64,000 nucleotides of DNA from Halobacillus kuroshimensis DSM 18393 (GTDB taxonomy: Bacteria; Bacillota; Bacilli; Bacillales; Halobacillaceae): positions 62,001 through 126,000 of the forward strand of contig NZ_AUDY01000016.1 of NCBI RefSeq assembly GCF_000425705.1, read 5' to 3'. The translations under genes were made by a program, and so were the position numbers. Shown one piece after another: positions 9,121-17,908 of this stretch. The notes beneath the pieces are model-generated. The model had not been told where the DNA came from. It saw nothing but the letters and a program-made list of their open reading frames with translations, and did not search any database. Each line of letters starts with the position of its first letter. Positions within the stretch are counted from its first letter, which is position 1.

Positions 9121-10314
9121 TTAAGGATTCACATAGGTTTTCATCGATTGGAATGCCTGAGCTAAGTCCGCCTTCAAGTCTTCAATGTCTTCGATTCCCG
9201 CCGAATAGCGGATCAAGCCTTCAGGAATTCCCATAGCCGCTCGTTCTTCTGGTGTACATTCCACATGACTCGTCGTTCTCGAAGGGCCGACGACGGTTTC
9301 TACAGACCCTAAGTTGGCGGCTCTATTGGCGTAATTCAATTTAGGCAGTAATTCACGGACACCTGCCACTCCGCCTTTCACAGAAAAGCTGAGCATGCCA
9401 CCGAATCCTCTCATCTGCTCTTTCGCTGTCTGGTGATGCGGATGCTCCGGAAGGCCCGGATAGAAGACGGCCTCGACTTCGTCAAAGGACTTCAAGTATT
9501 CAGCGATGGCTGCAGCATTTTTGTTTTGTTGATCGACGCGCAGCTTCAACGTCTTCATTCCGCGCAGAAGCAGGTAGGCAGCCATCGGATCAAGGGTGGC
9601 TCCGTTGATTTCACGGTAGTGGTATATCGGCTCAATCAATTCTTTTCGGCCACAGACCGCTCCACCAAGAGCATCGGCATGACCACCGAGGAACTTGGTG
9701 GCACTGTGGATGACAAGGTCTGCCCCAAGCTCCAGTGGGTTTTGGTTGACCGGTGTCGCAAAAGTATTATCGACGATAACAAGTGCACCGGCAGTCTTTC
9801 CGGCCTCAGCCATCCGCTTGATATCCGTAATCTTTACGGTTGGATTGGTCGGACTTTCCAAGTACAAAACCTTGCACCCTTTCGCGATTTCCTCTTCAAT
9901 CAACTCGTGATCTCCGGTCTCACAAAGGACGACCTCGACCTGCTGCTTGGGAAGGAATTCAGTAAAGATTTTATTCGTTCCGCCGTACGTATCTTTAATG
10001 GACACCACCCTGTCGCCCGGGAACAGGTACGTACTGAGCGTATTGCTGATGGCCGCCATGCCGGTGGAAAAGCTTGTGGCCGCCTCCGCTCCTTCTAATA
10101 TACGGATTTTATCCTCAAAGGCCTGCACCGTCGGATTGGTGTTTCTGCCATAAATATGACCAGGCTTTGCGCCTACCGCAACGTCATACCATTCATCCAT
10201 GTCGTCATAACCAAAGGATACGCTGTGGACGACAGGTACCTGTGTCGCTCCGAAAGCCAGCTGCTCCTTTTCACCAGCCCAGATGGATTTTGTGCTCATT
10301 TTAGCTTCTTTCAC
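9121..10314 (-). CDS. gamma-class PLP enzyme (cystathionine gamma-synthase/lyase family)
   Basis: About 397 residues, full length for the Cys/Met-metabolism PLP family. The PLP lysine lies in HSATKFLGGH (Lys207 from the chosen start), and the family signatures YGRNTNPT, SFSTGMAAI and VDNTFATP are present. I chose the GTG at 10314, nine bases after AAAGGAG inside the end of eutC; an ATG at 10299 is the alternative. Next to homoserine dehydrogenase it could gamma-eliminate homoserine or an activated derivative, or act on another four-carbon amino acid. Its exact reaction in an ectoine operon is unknown and is one of the odd points of this locus. Confidence 0.78.
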   Translation of the reverse strand: MKEAKMSTKSIWAGEKEQLAFGATQVPVVHSVSFGYDDMDEWYDVAVGAKPGHIYGRNTNPTVQAFEDKIRILEGAEAATSFSTGMAAISNTLSTYLFPGDRVVSIKDTYGGTNKIFTEFLPKQQVEVVLCETGDHELIEEEIAKGCKVLYLESPTNPTVKITDIKRMAEAGKTAGALVIVDNTFATPVNQNPLELGADLVIHSATKFLGGHADALGGAVCGRKELIEPIYHYREINGATLDPMAAYLLLRGMKTLKLRVDQQNKNAAAIAEYLKSFDEVEAVFYPGLPEHPHHQTAKEQMRGFGGMLSFSVKGGVAGVRELLPKLNYANRAANLGSVETVVGPSRTTSHVECTPEERAAMGIPEGLIRYSAGIEDIEDLKADLAQAFQSMKTYVNP

Positions 10315-11272
10315 GAAGATCATCTCCTTTATTTTTCAAAGCTTTCCAAGCAAACCTTGCTATAGCTGTGTCCTGCACCCCTGTGCCTGTTAAGTCACAG
10401 ATCGTAATATCCTCATCAGAAGTTCGGGCCTGTTTACGACCGCTGGTGAGTTCTCCGAGTTTAAGAGCTCGTTTTTCCAGATCCGGTACCCCTCTCAGTT
10501 CCCCGAGACGTCTGGACTGATGAATAACATCACAGGTGATGCTGTCCGCTTTTTCCAACACCCCGTGATCAAGCTCCTGCTTATGTTCCGCATCCGATCC
10601 CATCGCTGTGATGTGAAGGCCGGGTTTTAACCATTCTGCATAAATGAGCGGCTCACGGGATGGTGTGGTCGTTACAACGATGTCGCTTTCATCGACGACC
10701 TGCTTCACGCTTGAGCAGATCGTTACCGGCAGTCCCAGTTCGTTTTCCACCTCTTTTTTATACATGGCTGCCTGATCCTTTCTCCTTCCGTACACATACA
10801 CGTGATCGATAGGACGGACAAGCGTCAGAGCCTTCAATTGAAGCCTTGCCTGGGCACCTGTCCCGATGATACCGGCCTTACCAGCCACTTTCCTGCTGCA
10901 GAATGCTGCTGCTACGGCCCCGGCGGCAGCGGTGCGCAGATCTGTTAAAAGACCATCATCAGCCAGCACGGCAAGCGGCTGTCCGGTACGGCTGTCAAGC
11001 AGAATCATCATCCCCCCGGATGTCGGAAGTCCTACGGAAGGGTTGTTAAAGAAGCCGGAGGATAATTTAACAGCAAAACTGTCTTCGCCCTCAATATAGG
11101 CCGACTTGATGTCAACTTCTCCGTTATGCTCCGGCACATCCATACGCATGATCGGCGGCATCGTCACCTTTTTTGTGACTAATGCCGTAAAGGCTTGTTC
11201 GATGACTTTGATTAATGGAGGATCGAGACGTATGAGGCGCTCGATCTCCTCCCTGGTATACAATTGAATCAC
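10301..11272 (-). CDS. eutC: ornithine cyclodeaminase/mu-crystallin family protein, EutC of hydroxyectoine use
   Basis: 323 residues with the family NAD-binding motif GIIGTGAQARLQ near residue 130 and a substrate region carrying MRMDVP and VDIKSAY. EutC homologues accompany doeA/eutD in (hydroxy)ectoine clusters and, with EutB, are proposed to remove the hydroxyl group from the hydroxyectoine branch. The assignment rests on family plus its place six to twelve bases downstream of doeA. The second GTG (11272) is five bases from GGAAG and is preferred to the GTG that overlaps it. A plain ornithine cyclodeaminase or ketimine reductase is the alternative. Confidence 0.78.
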   Translation of the reverse strand: MIQLYTREEIERLIRLDPPLIKVIEQAFTALVTKKVTMPPIMRMDVPEHNGEVDIKSAYIEGEDSFAVKLSSGFFNNPSVGLPTSGGMMILLDSRTGQPLAVLADDGLLTDLRTAAAGAVAAAFCSRKVAGKAGIIGTGAQARLQLKALTLVRPIDHVYVYGRRKDQAAMYKKEVENELGLPVTICSSVKQVVDESDIVVTTTPSREPLIYAEWLKPGLHITAMGSDAEHKQELDHGVLEKADSITCDVIHQSRRLGELRGVPDLEKRALKLGELTSGRKQARTSDEDITICDLTGTGVQDTAIARFAWKALKNKGDDLRERS

Positions 11273-11284
11273 GGCCACTTCCTT

Positions 11285-12487
11285 TCAGCTGATTTGTCCG
11301 CTCAAATCCAAATGGTCACGAATGACTAATTCCTGAGGATAAGTGGTGAAACGTTCACTGCCTGAGTCCGTCACCCGGAACGTTTCCGATATTTCAATCC
11401 CATCTGTATCAAACCAGAGTGCCGGGATGAGGTGAAAGGTCATATTAGGCTGCAGGACAGTCGGGTCCCCTTTTCTAATACTGGCTGTATGCTCGCCCCA
11501 GTCCGGAGGGTAATTCATGCCGACAGAATACCCGAGACGGGCTTCTTTTTCGTATCCGTATTTTTTGATCGTGTGTCGCCATACTTCCTCAAGCTCTCCA
11601 CAGGTGACTCCGGGCTTCGCAAAATCAAGTACCGCCTGAATACCTTCGAGAACCACAGGAGCGACCTGTTTCATCTTCTCATTCGGCTGTCCGATGGCTA
11701 CGGTTCTTGCAAGTGGAACGTGGTACCGCTTATAACACCCCGCCAGTTCTATAATGACGGCGCTTCCTTCCACAAACGGCCGGTCTGTCCACGTTAAATG
11801 AGGGATCGATGTATGATCTCCGGTCGGCAGCAGCGGCACGATGGATGGATAATCCCCTCCGTATTCCGGCGTCCCTTTTACGAGATGGTAATAAATCTCC
11901 GCTGCCGTATCACATTCCCTGACACCAGGCCGGACACTTTCCACCCCTTGAGTCATGGCGAGATCCGCAATCCGGGCTGCCCGCCTCATGTATTCAATTT
12001 CCTGGTCTGACTTGACCATTCTCACTTGGTTGACCAAAAGTGAACCATCCGCAAAAGAAGCGTCCGGAAGTCCCTGCTTCAGCCGCTCCAGGGCCATACC
12101 CGTGAAATAGTAATGATCCATCTCCACACCGATGCGCCGTTTCCCCTGACCGATCTGCCTGATAATTTCCGCTGCAAAATCCATCGGATGGTACACGGAT
12201 GAGTGGACATAGTAATCCGGATAGGCGATGACATTTTCATCGTAAATCCATGTCGTCACTTTGGCACCCCCGGCATCCTGGTACCGCCCAATCCAGAGCG
12301 GCTGAGGTTCATCAATCAAGATCACGAGCATTTGATGGACATAAAAGGACCACGCATCATAACCGGAGAGATAATTCATATTGGCAGGATCCGTTATCAG
12401 AAGCACATCAATCCCTCTGTCCGCCATATTTTCTTTGACGGCCTGCAGACGCTTCTGGTACTCCAAAATGTCAAACGGAAGAACCAT
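11285..12487 (-). CDS. doeA: ectoine hydrolase (M24 family)
   Basis: 400 residues, matching the usual length of DoeA/EutD. It has a creatinase-type N-terminal domain with the characteristic YLSGYDAWSFYVHQ segment and a C-terminal M24 pita-bread domain (GDHTSIPHLTW, ELAGCYKRYHVPLART, GYSVGMNYPP). DoeA hydrolyses the ectoine ring to N-acetyl-L-2,4-diaminobutyrate in the cytoplasm, and hydroxyectoine analogously. It is the first gene of the six-gene minus-strand operon and diverges from the threonine-synthase-like gene. The chosen ATG (12487) follows GGAGGGGAT; a longer start at 12505 has no good site. Confidence 0.88.
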   Translation of the reverse strand: MVLPFDILEYQKRLQAVKENMADRGIDVLLITDPANMNYLSGYDAWSFYVHQMLVILIDEPQPLWIGRYQDAGGAKVTTWIYDENVIAYPDYYVHSSVYHPMDFAAEIIRQIGQGKRRIGVEMDHYYFTGMALERLKQGLPDASFADGSLLVNQVRMVKSDQEIEYMRRAARIADLAMTQGVESVRPGVRECDTAAEIYYHLVKGTPEYGGDYPSIVPLLPTGDHTSIPHLTWTDRPFVEGSAVIIELAGCYKRYHVPLARTVAIGQPNEKMKQVAPVVLEGIQAVLDFAKPGVTCGELEEVWRHTIKKYGYEKEARLGYSVGMNYPPDWGEHTASIRKGDPTVLQPNMTFHLIPALWFDTDGIEISETFRVTDSGSERFTTYPQELVIRDHLDLSGQIS

Positions 12488-12668
12488 TCCATCCCCTCCA
12501 TCCAAGTAGTCGGAATTTTAAATCTTTATTACGTCCATTGTATTCAACAGAAATTTTTTATGTAATGTAAAAATTGTATGAATTTTCAAGGCTGTCCTTG
12601 CTACACAATGGACACAGATGTCCCCTTTGATGTTATGCTCTTTATAAATGCTTGTAGGAGGATGATCC

Positions 12669-13889
12669 ATGACGTACAGTTACATCTCTCACCTTTACTG
12701 CCCGAAATGCTCGAAAACCTACAACACCTCAGAACCTCACCACTTATGTACATGCGGCTCACCACTGCTTGTAAACTATGATTTGGAAGCGCTGTCTTCA
12801 TTCTGGTCAAAAGACAGCCTCAGGGACCGTAATCCCGATCTCTGGCGCTATCATGAACTTCTTCCACTACAGAACCCATCTTACCGGGTCTCCCTGGGAG
12901 AAGGGATGACACCGCTTCTTTCTCTGCCCGCGCTCGGAAAAGACATGAACATCCCCCATCTGGATATGAAGGATGAAGGCGTCATTCCAACGGGCTCTTT
13001 TAAAGCCCGCGGAGCTGCCGTCGGGGTATCCAAAGCCCGTGAACTCGGCGTAAAGGAACTGGCAATGCCGACAAATGGCAATGCAGGAGCGGCATGGTCC
13101 CTCTATGCCGCCAGGGCGTCCATCATCCCTACAATTGTTATGCCGGTCGATGCCCCGAAAATCACACGGAACGAGTGCGCGGTCTCGGGAGCACGCCTCT
13201 TCCTAGTCAACGGCTTGATCAGCGATGCCGGCCAAATCATTTCCCGGGCCGCGCAGGACCCGGACATCTATGATGTATCCACATTGAAAGAGCCTTATAG
13301 AATCGAAGGAAAGAAAACAATGGGGCTTGAAATCGCAGAACAGACCGAATGGAAGCTGCCGGATGTCATTTTGTATCCGACGGGAGGCGGAGTCGGTTTA
13401 ATCGGTATTTATAAAGCGATTCGGGAGCTCCAGCGACTGGGATGGGTAGAGAACGGGCGGATGCCGCGACTTGTCGCTGTCCAGTCAGAGGGCTGTGCCC
13501 CTATTGTGAAGGCCTGGGAAGAGGGACGGACAGAGTCCGATTTCTGGGAGGGTGCAGAAACGATGGCGTTTGGAATCAACGTTCCTAAAGCCATCGGTGA
13601 TTTCCTTGTATTGGAGGCGATCTATGAGTCCAATGGCTGTGCGGCTGCTGTATCTGAATCATCGATTCAGGAAGAACAGCAGCGGGCGGCACAAATGGAA
13701 GGAACATTCGTCTGCCCTGAAGGAGCGGCTGCTTTTTCTGCTGCCCGTCAGCTGCTGCAGAAAAACTGGATCAAGGAAGAAGAGCACGTCGTCGTATTGA
13801 ATACCGGAGCCGGCATCAAATACCCGGACACCGTAGATCTGGATATTCCAGTCCTTCAACCTGGTGACGCTCTGAAAAGAAAGGTATGA
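12669..13889 (+). CDS. threonine synthase-like PLP enzyme with zinc ribbon
   Basis: 406 residues. An N-terminal zinc ribbon (Cys11, Cys14, Cys27, Cys29) precedes a fold-type II PLP domain with Schiff-base Lys112 in PTGSFKARGA, plus TNGNAGAA and the phosphate loop PTGGGVG. These are the features of threonine synthase, which makes threonine from O-phosphohomoserine. No homoserine kinase is in the window. It is divergent from doeA with a 181-base gap, and its strong site GTAGGAGGATG precedes the ATG. Beside a homoserine dehydrogenase operon it may draw ectoine-derived four-carbon units to threonine, but a related beta-elimination role is possible. Confidence 0.8.
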   Translation: MTYSYISHLYCPKCSKTYNTSEPHHLCTCGSPLLVNYDLEALSSFWSKDSLRDRNPDLWRYHELLPLQNPSYRVSLGEGMTPLLSLPALGKDMNIPHLDMKDEGVIPTGSFKARGAAVGVSKARELGVKELAMPTNGNAGAAWSLYAARASIIPTIVMPVDAPKITRNECAVSGARLFLVNGLISDAGQIISRAAQDPDIYDVSTLKEPYRIEGKKTMGLEIAEQTEWKLPDVILYPTGGGVGLIGIYKAIRELQRLGWVENGRMPRLVAVQSEGCAPIVKAWEEGRTESDFWEGAETMAFGINVPKAIGDFLVLEAIYESNGCAAAVSESSIQEEQQRAAQMEGTFVCPEGAAAFSAARQLLQKNWIKEEEHVVVLNTGAGIKYPDTVDLDIPVLQPGDALKRKV

Positions 13890-13920
13890 TGAAAGTATTC
13901 TTAAAGAAAGTTGGGATAGA

Positions 13921-14823
13921 ATGGAACGCATACAAATAGCAGAAGACCTCTCTTATTCACGCATTGTACACGGATTATGGCGTTTAGCCGACTGGAACCA
14001 ATCGAAGGAAGAGACACTGGACTTGATTGAACATAATCTCGATCAAGGCATAACGACATTTGACCATGCCGATATTTACGGAAGCTATACTTGTGAGAAG
14101 CTTTTCGGAGAGGCACTCAGCCTGAAACCATCTCTCAGGGATCAGATGGAGATTGTTACGAAGAGCGGCATCGTACTTCCTTCAGAAAACCGCCCTGAGC
14201 ATGGGTCTCATCATTACAATACGACGAAAGAACATATCATCAAGTCAGTTGAACAGTCGCTTACCGATCTTCAGACAGAGTATGTAGACACTTTGTTGAT
14301 CCATCGTCCCGACCCGTTCATGGACCCTGCATCCACAGCTGAGGCCTTCATTCAGCTGCAGAAAGAAGGAAAAGTACGTACCTTTGGTGTGTCCAATTTC
14401 AAGGATCATCAATGGCAGATGCTTGAATCCTATCTGCCGTTTTCTCTCGTAACCAACCAGCTGGAGCTTTCCGCCTATCAACTGGAAAACTTTGAAGACG
14501 GTACGTTAAACCTTTGTCAGCAGAAGCGCGTCGCACCTATGGCCTGGTCCCCTCTGGCCGGCGGAGAAGTCTTTACATCCAACGATGACAAAGCCGTGCG
14601 GCTGCGAGGCACACTCACGAAGATCCAGGAGGAAATCGGTGCCGAGGGCATAGATGAAGTCATGTATGCCTGGCTGTTGAACCATCCGTCCCGGATTATG
14701 CCGATCGTCGGATCCGGTAAAAAGAACCGGATTGCCGGGTCCGTAAGAAGCCTGGATTACACCCTCAATCATGATCAATGGTTTGAAATTCTCCAGAGCT
14801 CCATGGGCCATGATGTACCGTAA
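13921..14823 (+). CDS. aldo/keto reductase (YcsN-like)
   Basis: 300 residues with the AKR TIM-barrel pattern: HGLWRLADW, the catalytic Asp/Tyr region FDHADIYGSYTCEKLFGEA, catalytic Lys in VTKSGI, and the NADPH-binding C-terminal part (PIVGSGKKNRI). It reduces carbonyl compounds with NADPH; the substrate is unknown. It starts 31 bases after the threonine-synthase-like gene and is probably co-transcribed with it. The ribosome site (AAGAAAG) is only moderate. The shared terminator at 14846 ends the unit. Confidence 0.85.
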   Translation: MERIQIAEDLSYSRIVHGLWRLADWNQSKEETLDLIEHNLDQGITTFDHADIYGSYTCEKLFGEALSLKPSLRDQMEIVTKSGIVLPSENRPEHGSHHYNTTKEHIIKSVEQSLTDLQTEYVDTLLIHRPDPFMDPASTAEAFIQLQKEGKVRTFGVSNFKDHQWQMLESYLPFSLVTNQLELSAYQLENFEDGTLNLCQQKRVAPMAWSPLAGGEVFTSNDDKAVRLRGTLTKIQEEIGAEGIDEVMYAWLLNHPSRIMPIVGSGKKNRIAGSVRSLDYTLNHDQWFEILQSSMGHDVP

Positions 14824-14845
14824 TTCATTTACAAGCATTTGATTC

Positions 14846-14895
14846 TAAAAAAAGGACCGGAACGACGCTTGTCATCGCGTCATTCCGGTCCTTTT
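14846..14895. terminator. bidirectional terminator between the reductase and thiE
   Basis: Long stem GGACCGGAA.GACGC with its complement around a short loop, flanked by an A run and a T run. It ends both converging transcripts. Confidence 0.88.
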
Positions 14896-14901
14896 CAACA
14901 T

Positions 14902-15519
14902 TTATAATTCTCCAACTGCCTTCCGGATATCCTCCGCTTTCGTAATGGCGGATATGACAGCTGTGCCGGAAGCTCCGGCTTCCATAACTCTGTGTGCATT
15001 TTCCGTCGTGATGCCGCCGATGCCGACCACAGGCATGTCCGGCTGTCTTTCTTTTAATTCTTTGATCCATTCCGTACCGGAAACCGGGTTGGCATCCTTT
15101 TTACTTGTTGTAGGATAGACCGGTCCTGCTCCCAGGTAATCAACGAGATCAACAGGGCTGTTTTCCCATTCATGCAGGTCGGAGACGGACAGGCCGATCA
15201 CCGCATCAGGATGTGCCTCCCGAATCCCCTTCACATGTTCATCCGACTGACCGACATGAATGCCTTCCGCGTTCAATCGGCGGAAAAGGTCCACATCATC
15301 ATTTACGATGAACAAAATACCGGCGGTTTTACAGCGCTGCTGCAATGCAGCTGCCAGCTGATATTTTTCATCTCCCTGCAGCGATCCTTCTCCTTTTTCC
15401 CGGAATTGGAAAGCCGTAATACCTCCTTCAATCGCTTCGTCCAGGATGGATAATGGGTCTCTGTCACAGTCCTGACTGCCCATGATCAAGTATTTTCTGA
15501 GCTGCTGTTCCAATTTCAC
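14902..15519 (-). CDS. thiE: thiamine-phosphate synthase
   Basis: 205 residues with ThiE motifs: FQFREK, the Mg/pyrophosphate region IVNDDVDLFRRL, the thiazole-phosphate loop TTSKKDA and VGIGGITTENA. It joins HMP-pyrophosphate and thiazole phosphate to thiamine phosphate. The GTG start overlaps the stop of thiM by four bases after GAGGAGG, giving tight coupling. It is the last gene of the TPP-riboswitch-controlled salvage operon. Confidence 0.95.
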   Translation of the reverse strand: MKLEQQLRKYLIMGSQDCDRDPLSILDEAIEGGITAFQFREKGEGSLQGDEKYQLAAALQQRCKTAGILFIVNDDVDLFRRLNAEGIHVGQSDEHVKGIREAHPDAVIGLSVSDLHEWENSPVDLVDYLGAGPVYPTTSKKDANPVSGTEWIKELKERQPDMPVVGIGGITTENAHRVMEAGASGTAVISAITKAEDIRKAVGEL

Positions 15520-16280
15520 CGGCCCGCCTCCTCTTCTGCTCCAAGAGCATCGATAAACGCAGGAACAAATGTCCCGGATCCTGACACATGAGGATGAGAA
15601 GCGGCCTGTTCTGCTGCTTTGCCAAAATGATAGAGACCGGCCCGGACGTTTCCTACGCGGTCTCCTTCAATGGCAAGAAACGCAGTGAGAACGGCACCAA
15701 GCAGACATCCGGATCCTGTGACTTTTGAAAGCCATTGATGTCCTGTATCGTTATTGAAGACTTCTCCTTGATACCCGATCACATCGGTTTTTCCTGTGCA
15801 GACGGCCATCGTCTCATAGAGTTCAGAAACTTTGAGAGCAATCTCATCGGTGTTGGAGGCTTCTCCAGAGTCCACCCCTTTTGTTTCGACTTTCTCTCCA
15901 GCAAGGAAAGCCAGTTCTCCCGCATTGCCTTTGATCACATCGACATTAACCGTCGACAATATTTTCCGGCAGGCCTCTGCTCTGTAGGAGGTGGCAGCCA
16001 CTCCCACAGGATCCAGAACGACAGGTACGCCGGCCTCATTCGCCGCTTTTCCTGCCTCCAGCATCGCTTCCACCTGATGCTCGTTCAACGTGCCGATATT
16101 CAACAGAAGGCCGTCTGCTAAACGAGCGACATCCCCGGCTTCCTGAACGGCATTCGACATAATCGGAGAAGCGCCGAGAGCAAGCAGGCCGTTGGCTGTA
16201 TAATTCATGACGACCGCATTGGTAATGTTATGAATCAAAGGGCGTTCACTCCGCAGCTGCTGGATCAACGTTTGTGTCAT
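15516..16280 (-). CDS. thiM: hydroxyethylthiazole kinase
   Basis: 254 residues. The ribokinase-like fold of ThiM is shown by PLIHNITNAVVMNYTANG at the N-terminus, PVVLDPVGVAAT, VIKGNAGELA and the anion hole GSGCLLGA with the catalytic Cys. It phosphorylates salvaged thiazole alcohol for ThiE. It overlaps thiD upstream by four bases and thiE downstream by four bases. Confidence 0.95.
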   Translation of the reverse strand: MTQTLIQQLRSERPLIHNITNAVVMNYTANGLLALGASPIMSNAVQEAGDVARLADGLLLNIGTLNEHQVEAMLEAGKAANEAGVPVVLDPVGVAATSYRAEACRKILSTVNVDVIKGNAGELAFLAGEKVETKGVDSGEASNTDEIALKVSELYETMAVCTGKTDVIGYQGEVFNNDTGHQWLSKVTGSGCLLGAVLTAFLAIEGDRVGNVRAGLYHFGKAAEQAASHPHVSGSGTFVPAFIDALGAEEEAGR

Positions 16281-17080
16281 GGATGAAAAACCTCCCTGCG
16301 TACGGCAAAATGATTGGTCGGGCCATCCCCTTTACCAAGATTGAAAGAATGGCGAATGGCCTCTGTAACAAAATGCTTGCCCTTCTCTACCGCCTGCGTG
16401 AGCGGATATCCCTGGCTCATATAAGCGGCTATAGCAGCCGAGTACGTGCAGCCTGTGCCATGGGTATTCGCTGAATCAATCCGTTCTTCTTCGAAGGTGT
16501 GCAGCTGATATCCGTCATATAAAAAGTCGACCGCTTTCCCTTTTAAATGACCGCCTTTTACAAGCGCAGCACCGGCTCCCAGCTGTTCTACAATTTCCAC
16601 AGCCGCTTCCTTCATATCTTCTTCATGATCGATCCTGCGATTGAGAAGGGTTTCTGTTTCCGGAATATTAGGGGTCACAAGCGTCGACTCTGGTACAAGA
16701 TGCCTTTTTAAATAGATCTGTTCTTCCTGCTCGACAAGCGGATCTCCACTTTGAGCAATCATGACAGGATCCATAATGTACGGAGCATCGATGGTCTGCA
16801 TCCAGTCTTTAATGACCTGCATCATTTCCTTATTGGCAATCATCCCTGTTTTCACAGCATGTACCGGCATATCTTCACTTACCGCAAACAGCTGCTCACG
16901 GATGAAGGAGTCAGGGAGGTGATGTACATCTTTAACTCCTGTCGTATTTTGGGCGACAACCGAAGTCACCACACTCATACCATAGCTTTTCAATTCCTGG
17001 AATGTTTTCAAATCGGCCTGGATACCAGCTCCACCACTTGGATCCGTACCGGCAATTGTTAATACACATGCGGGGTTCAT
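16277..17080 (-). CDS. thiD: hydroxymethylpyrimidine/phosphomethylpyrimidine kinase
   Basis: 267 residues with the ThiD signatures LTIAGTDPSGGAGIQADLK, VVAQNTTGV, DPVMIAQSG and the C-terminal anion hole THGTGCTYSAAIAA. It performs the two pyrimidine phosphorylations that feed ThiE. The ATG at 17080 (MNPACVL) lies after GGAAGTGG; a longer start at 17116 would overlap the operon leader and is unlikely. It follows the thiW transporter component by 46 bases. Confidence 0.94.
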   Translation of the reverse strand: MNPACVLTIAGTDPSGGAGIQADLKTFQELKSYGMSVVTSVVAQNTTGVKDVHHLPDSFIREQLFAVSEDMPVHAVKTGMIANKEMMQVIKDWMQTIDAPYIMDPVMIAQSGDPLVEQEEQIYLKRHLVPESTLVTPNIPETETLLNRRIDHEEDMKEAAVEIVEQLGAGAALVKGGHLKGKAVDFLYDGYQLHTFEEERIDSANTHGTGCTYSAAIAAYMSQGYPLTQAVEKGKHFVTEAIRHSFNLGKGDGPTNHFAVRREVFHP

Positions 17081-17126
17081 TGAACCACTTCCTTTCCTAT
17101 AAATCATCCTTTTCAATTGGATTCCA

Positions 17127-17615
17127 TCAGGACTGCGGGAGCGGGCTTTCCACCTTCACTCTTGATAAAAGGAACACAGCAATGAACGCTCCTGACAGAC
17201 TACTCACTAGAAACGACGGAAGAAACGCAAAGACCGCTGCTGAGCTTCCCATGAACCAGTTGGCGGCGGGAGCGGCGGCCAGAGCACCAATCACACCTGT
17301 GCCCAGCACTTCTCCGACTGCTGCAGAAAGCTTCCGTGCATATACCTTATAAAATACACCGGCAAAAAACGCCCCGAACATACCTCCGGGAAAAGCCAGA
17401 ATCGTCCCGAGTCCCAGCAGAAAACGCAGCAGGCCGATGACAAAAGCGACAGCCACCGCTGGAATCGGACCGAGCATAACGGCTGCCATGACATTGACAG
17501 CGTGCTGGACAGGATAGGCTTTTGCTACTCCAGCGGGAAACCATAAAAACTGCGAGCCAAGTGTCCCTACTGCCACAAGGACGGCCATGAATGTAAGGAT
17601 TCTGGTTTTATTCAT
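17127..17615 (-). CDS. thiW: ECF transporter S component for thiazole (ThiW)
   Basis: 162 residues, almost wholly hydrophobic, with five to six membrane segments and the ThiW pattern FPAGVAKAYPVQHAVNV followed by LGTILAFPGGMFGAF. It is a substrate-binding S component that needs the shared energising module EcfAAT, not encoded here. As first gene of the riboswitch operon with thiD, thiM and thiE, uptake of the thiazole moiety is the established inference for this family. The ATG follows AAGGAG. Confidence 0.92.
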   Translation of the reverse strand: MNKTRILTFMAVLVAVGTLGSQFLWFPAGVAKAYPVQHAVNVMAAVMLGPIPAVAVAFVIGLLRFLLGLGTILAFPGGMFGAFFAGVFYKVYARKLSAAVGEVLGTGVIGALAAAPAANWFMGSSAAVFAFLPSFLVSSLSGAFIAVFLLSRVKVESPLPQS

Positions 17616-17642
17616 CGGTCAGCTCCTTCCTGTGAATAAAAT

Positions 17643-17674
17643 AAAAAAACCAGGTCCTCCGGGGACCTGGTTTT
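17643..17674 (-). terminator. expression-platform terminator of the TPP riboswitch
   Basis: GC-rich hairpin (AAAACCAGGTCC with GGACCTGGTTTT, 4-6 base loop) followed on the minus strand by seven T, between the TPP aptamer and thiW. TPP binding should favour this hairpin and stop transcription. Confidence 0.9.
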
Positions 17675-17707
17675 GATAGAAGAAGTCGATCAATGACAAT
17701 CATGTGA

Positions 17708-17800
17708 CTACTTCCCTCCGCTGGTATTAACCAGATCAGGTACGTAAGAGTCAGAAAGCGTCCATGCTTTCCTCTCAGCCTCTTCAGGCTCCCCTAGTAG
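17708..17800 (-). promoter_or_regulatory. TPP riboswitch (THI element)
   Basis: Read on the minus strand, the THI-box core is clear: GGGGAGCC, GGCTGAGA, then the conserved 3' part ACCTGATCTGG, TTAATACCAGCG and AGGGAAGT. The aptamer lies about 90 bases upstream of thiW with the terminator hairpin between. It should repress thiW-thiD-thiM-thiE when TPP is plentiful. Confidence 0.96.
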
Positions 17801-17908
17801 TTTTGAAATCTATTCATTTGCATCAATCATATCAAAACTGGTTGAATCTGTCATCCTCTCCTGCTCCATACAGCCGGCAGAGAGACCTCCAAGCAAAAAG
17901 ATTTCCGT

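Noticed and set aside
9433-10098. 221-residue plus-strand frame opposite the PLP enzyme gene
   Set aside because: Antisense shadow of a conserved gene; no start site and no domain.
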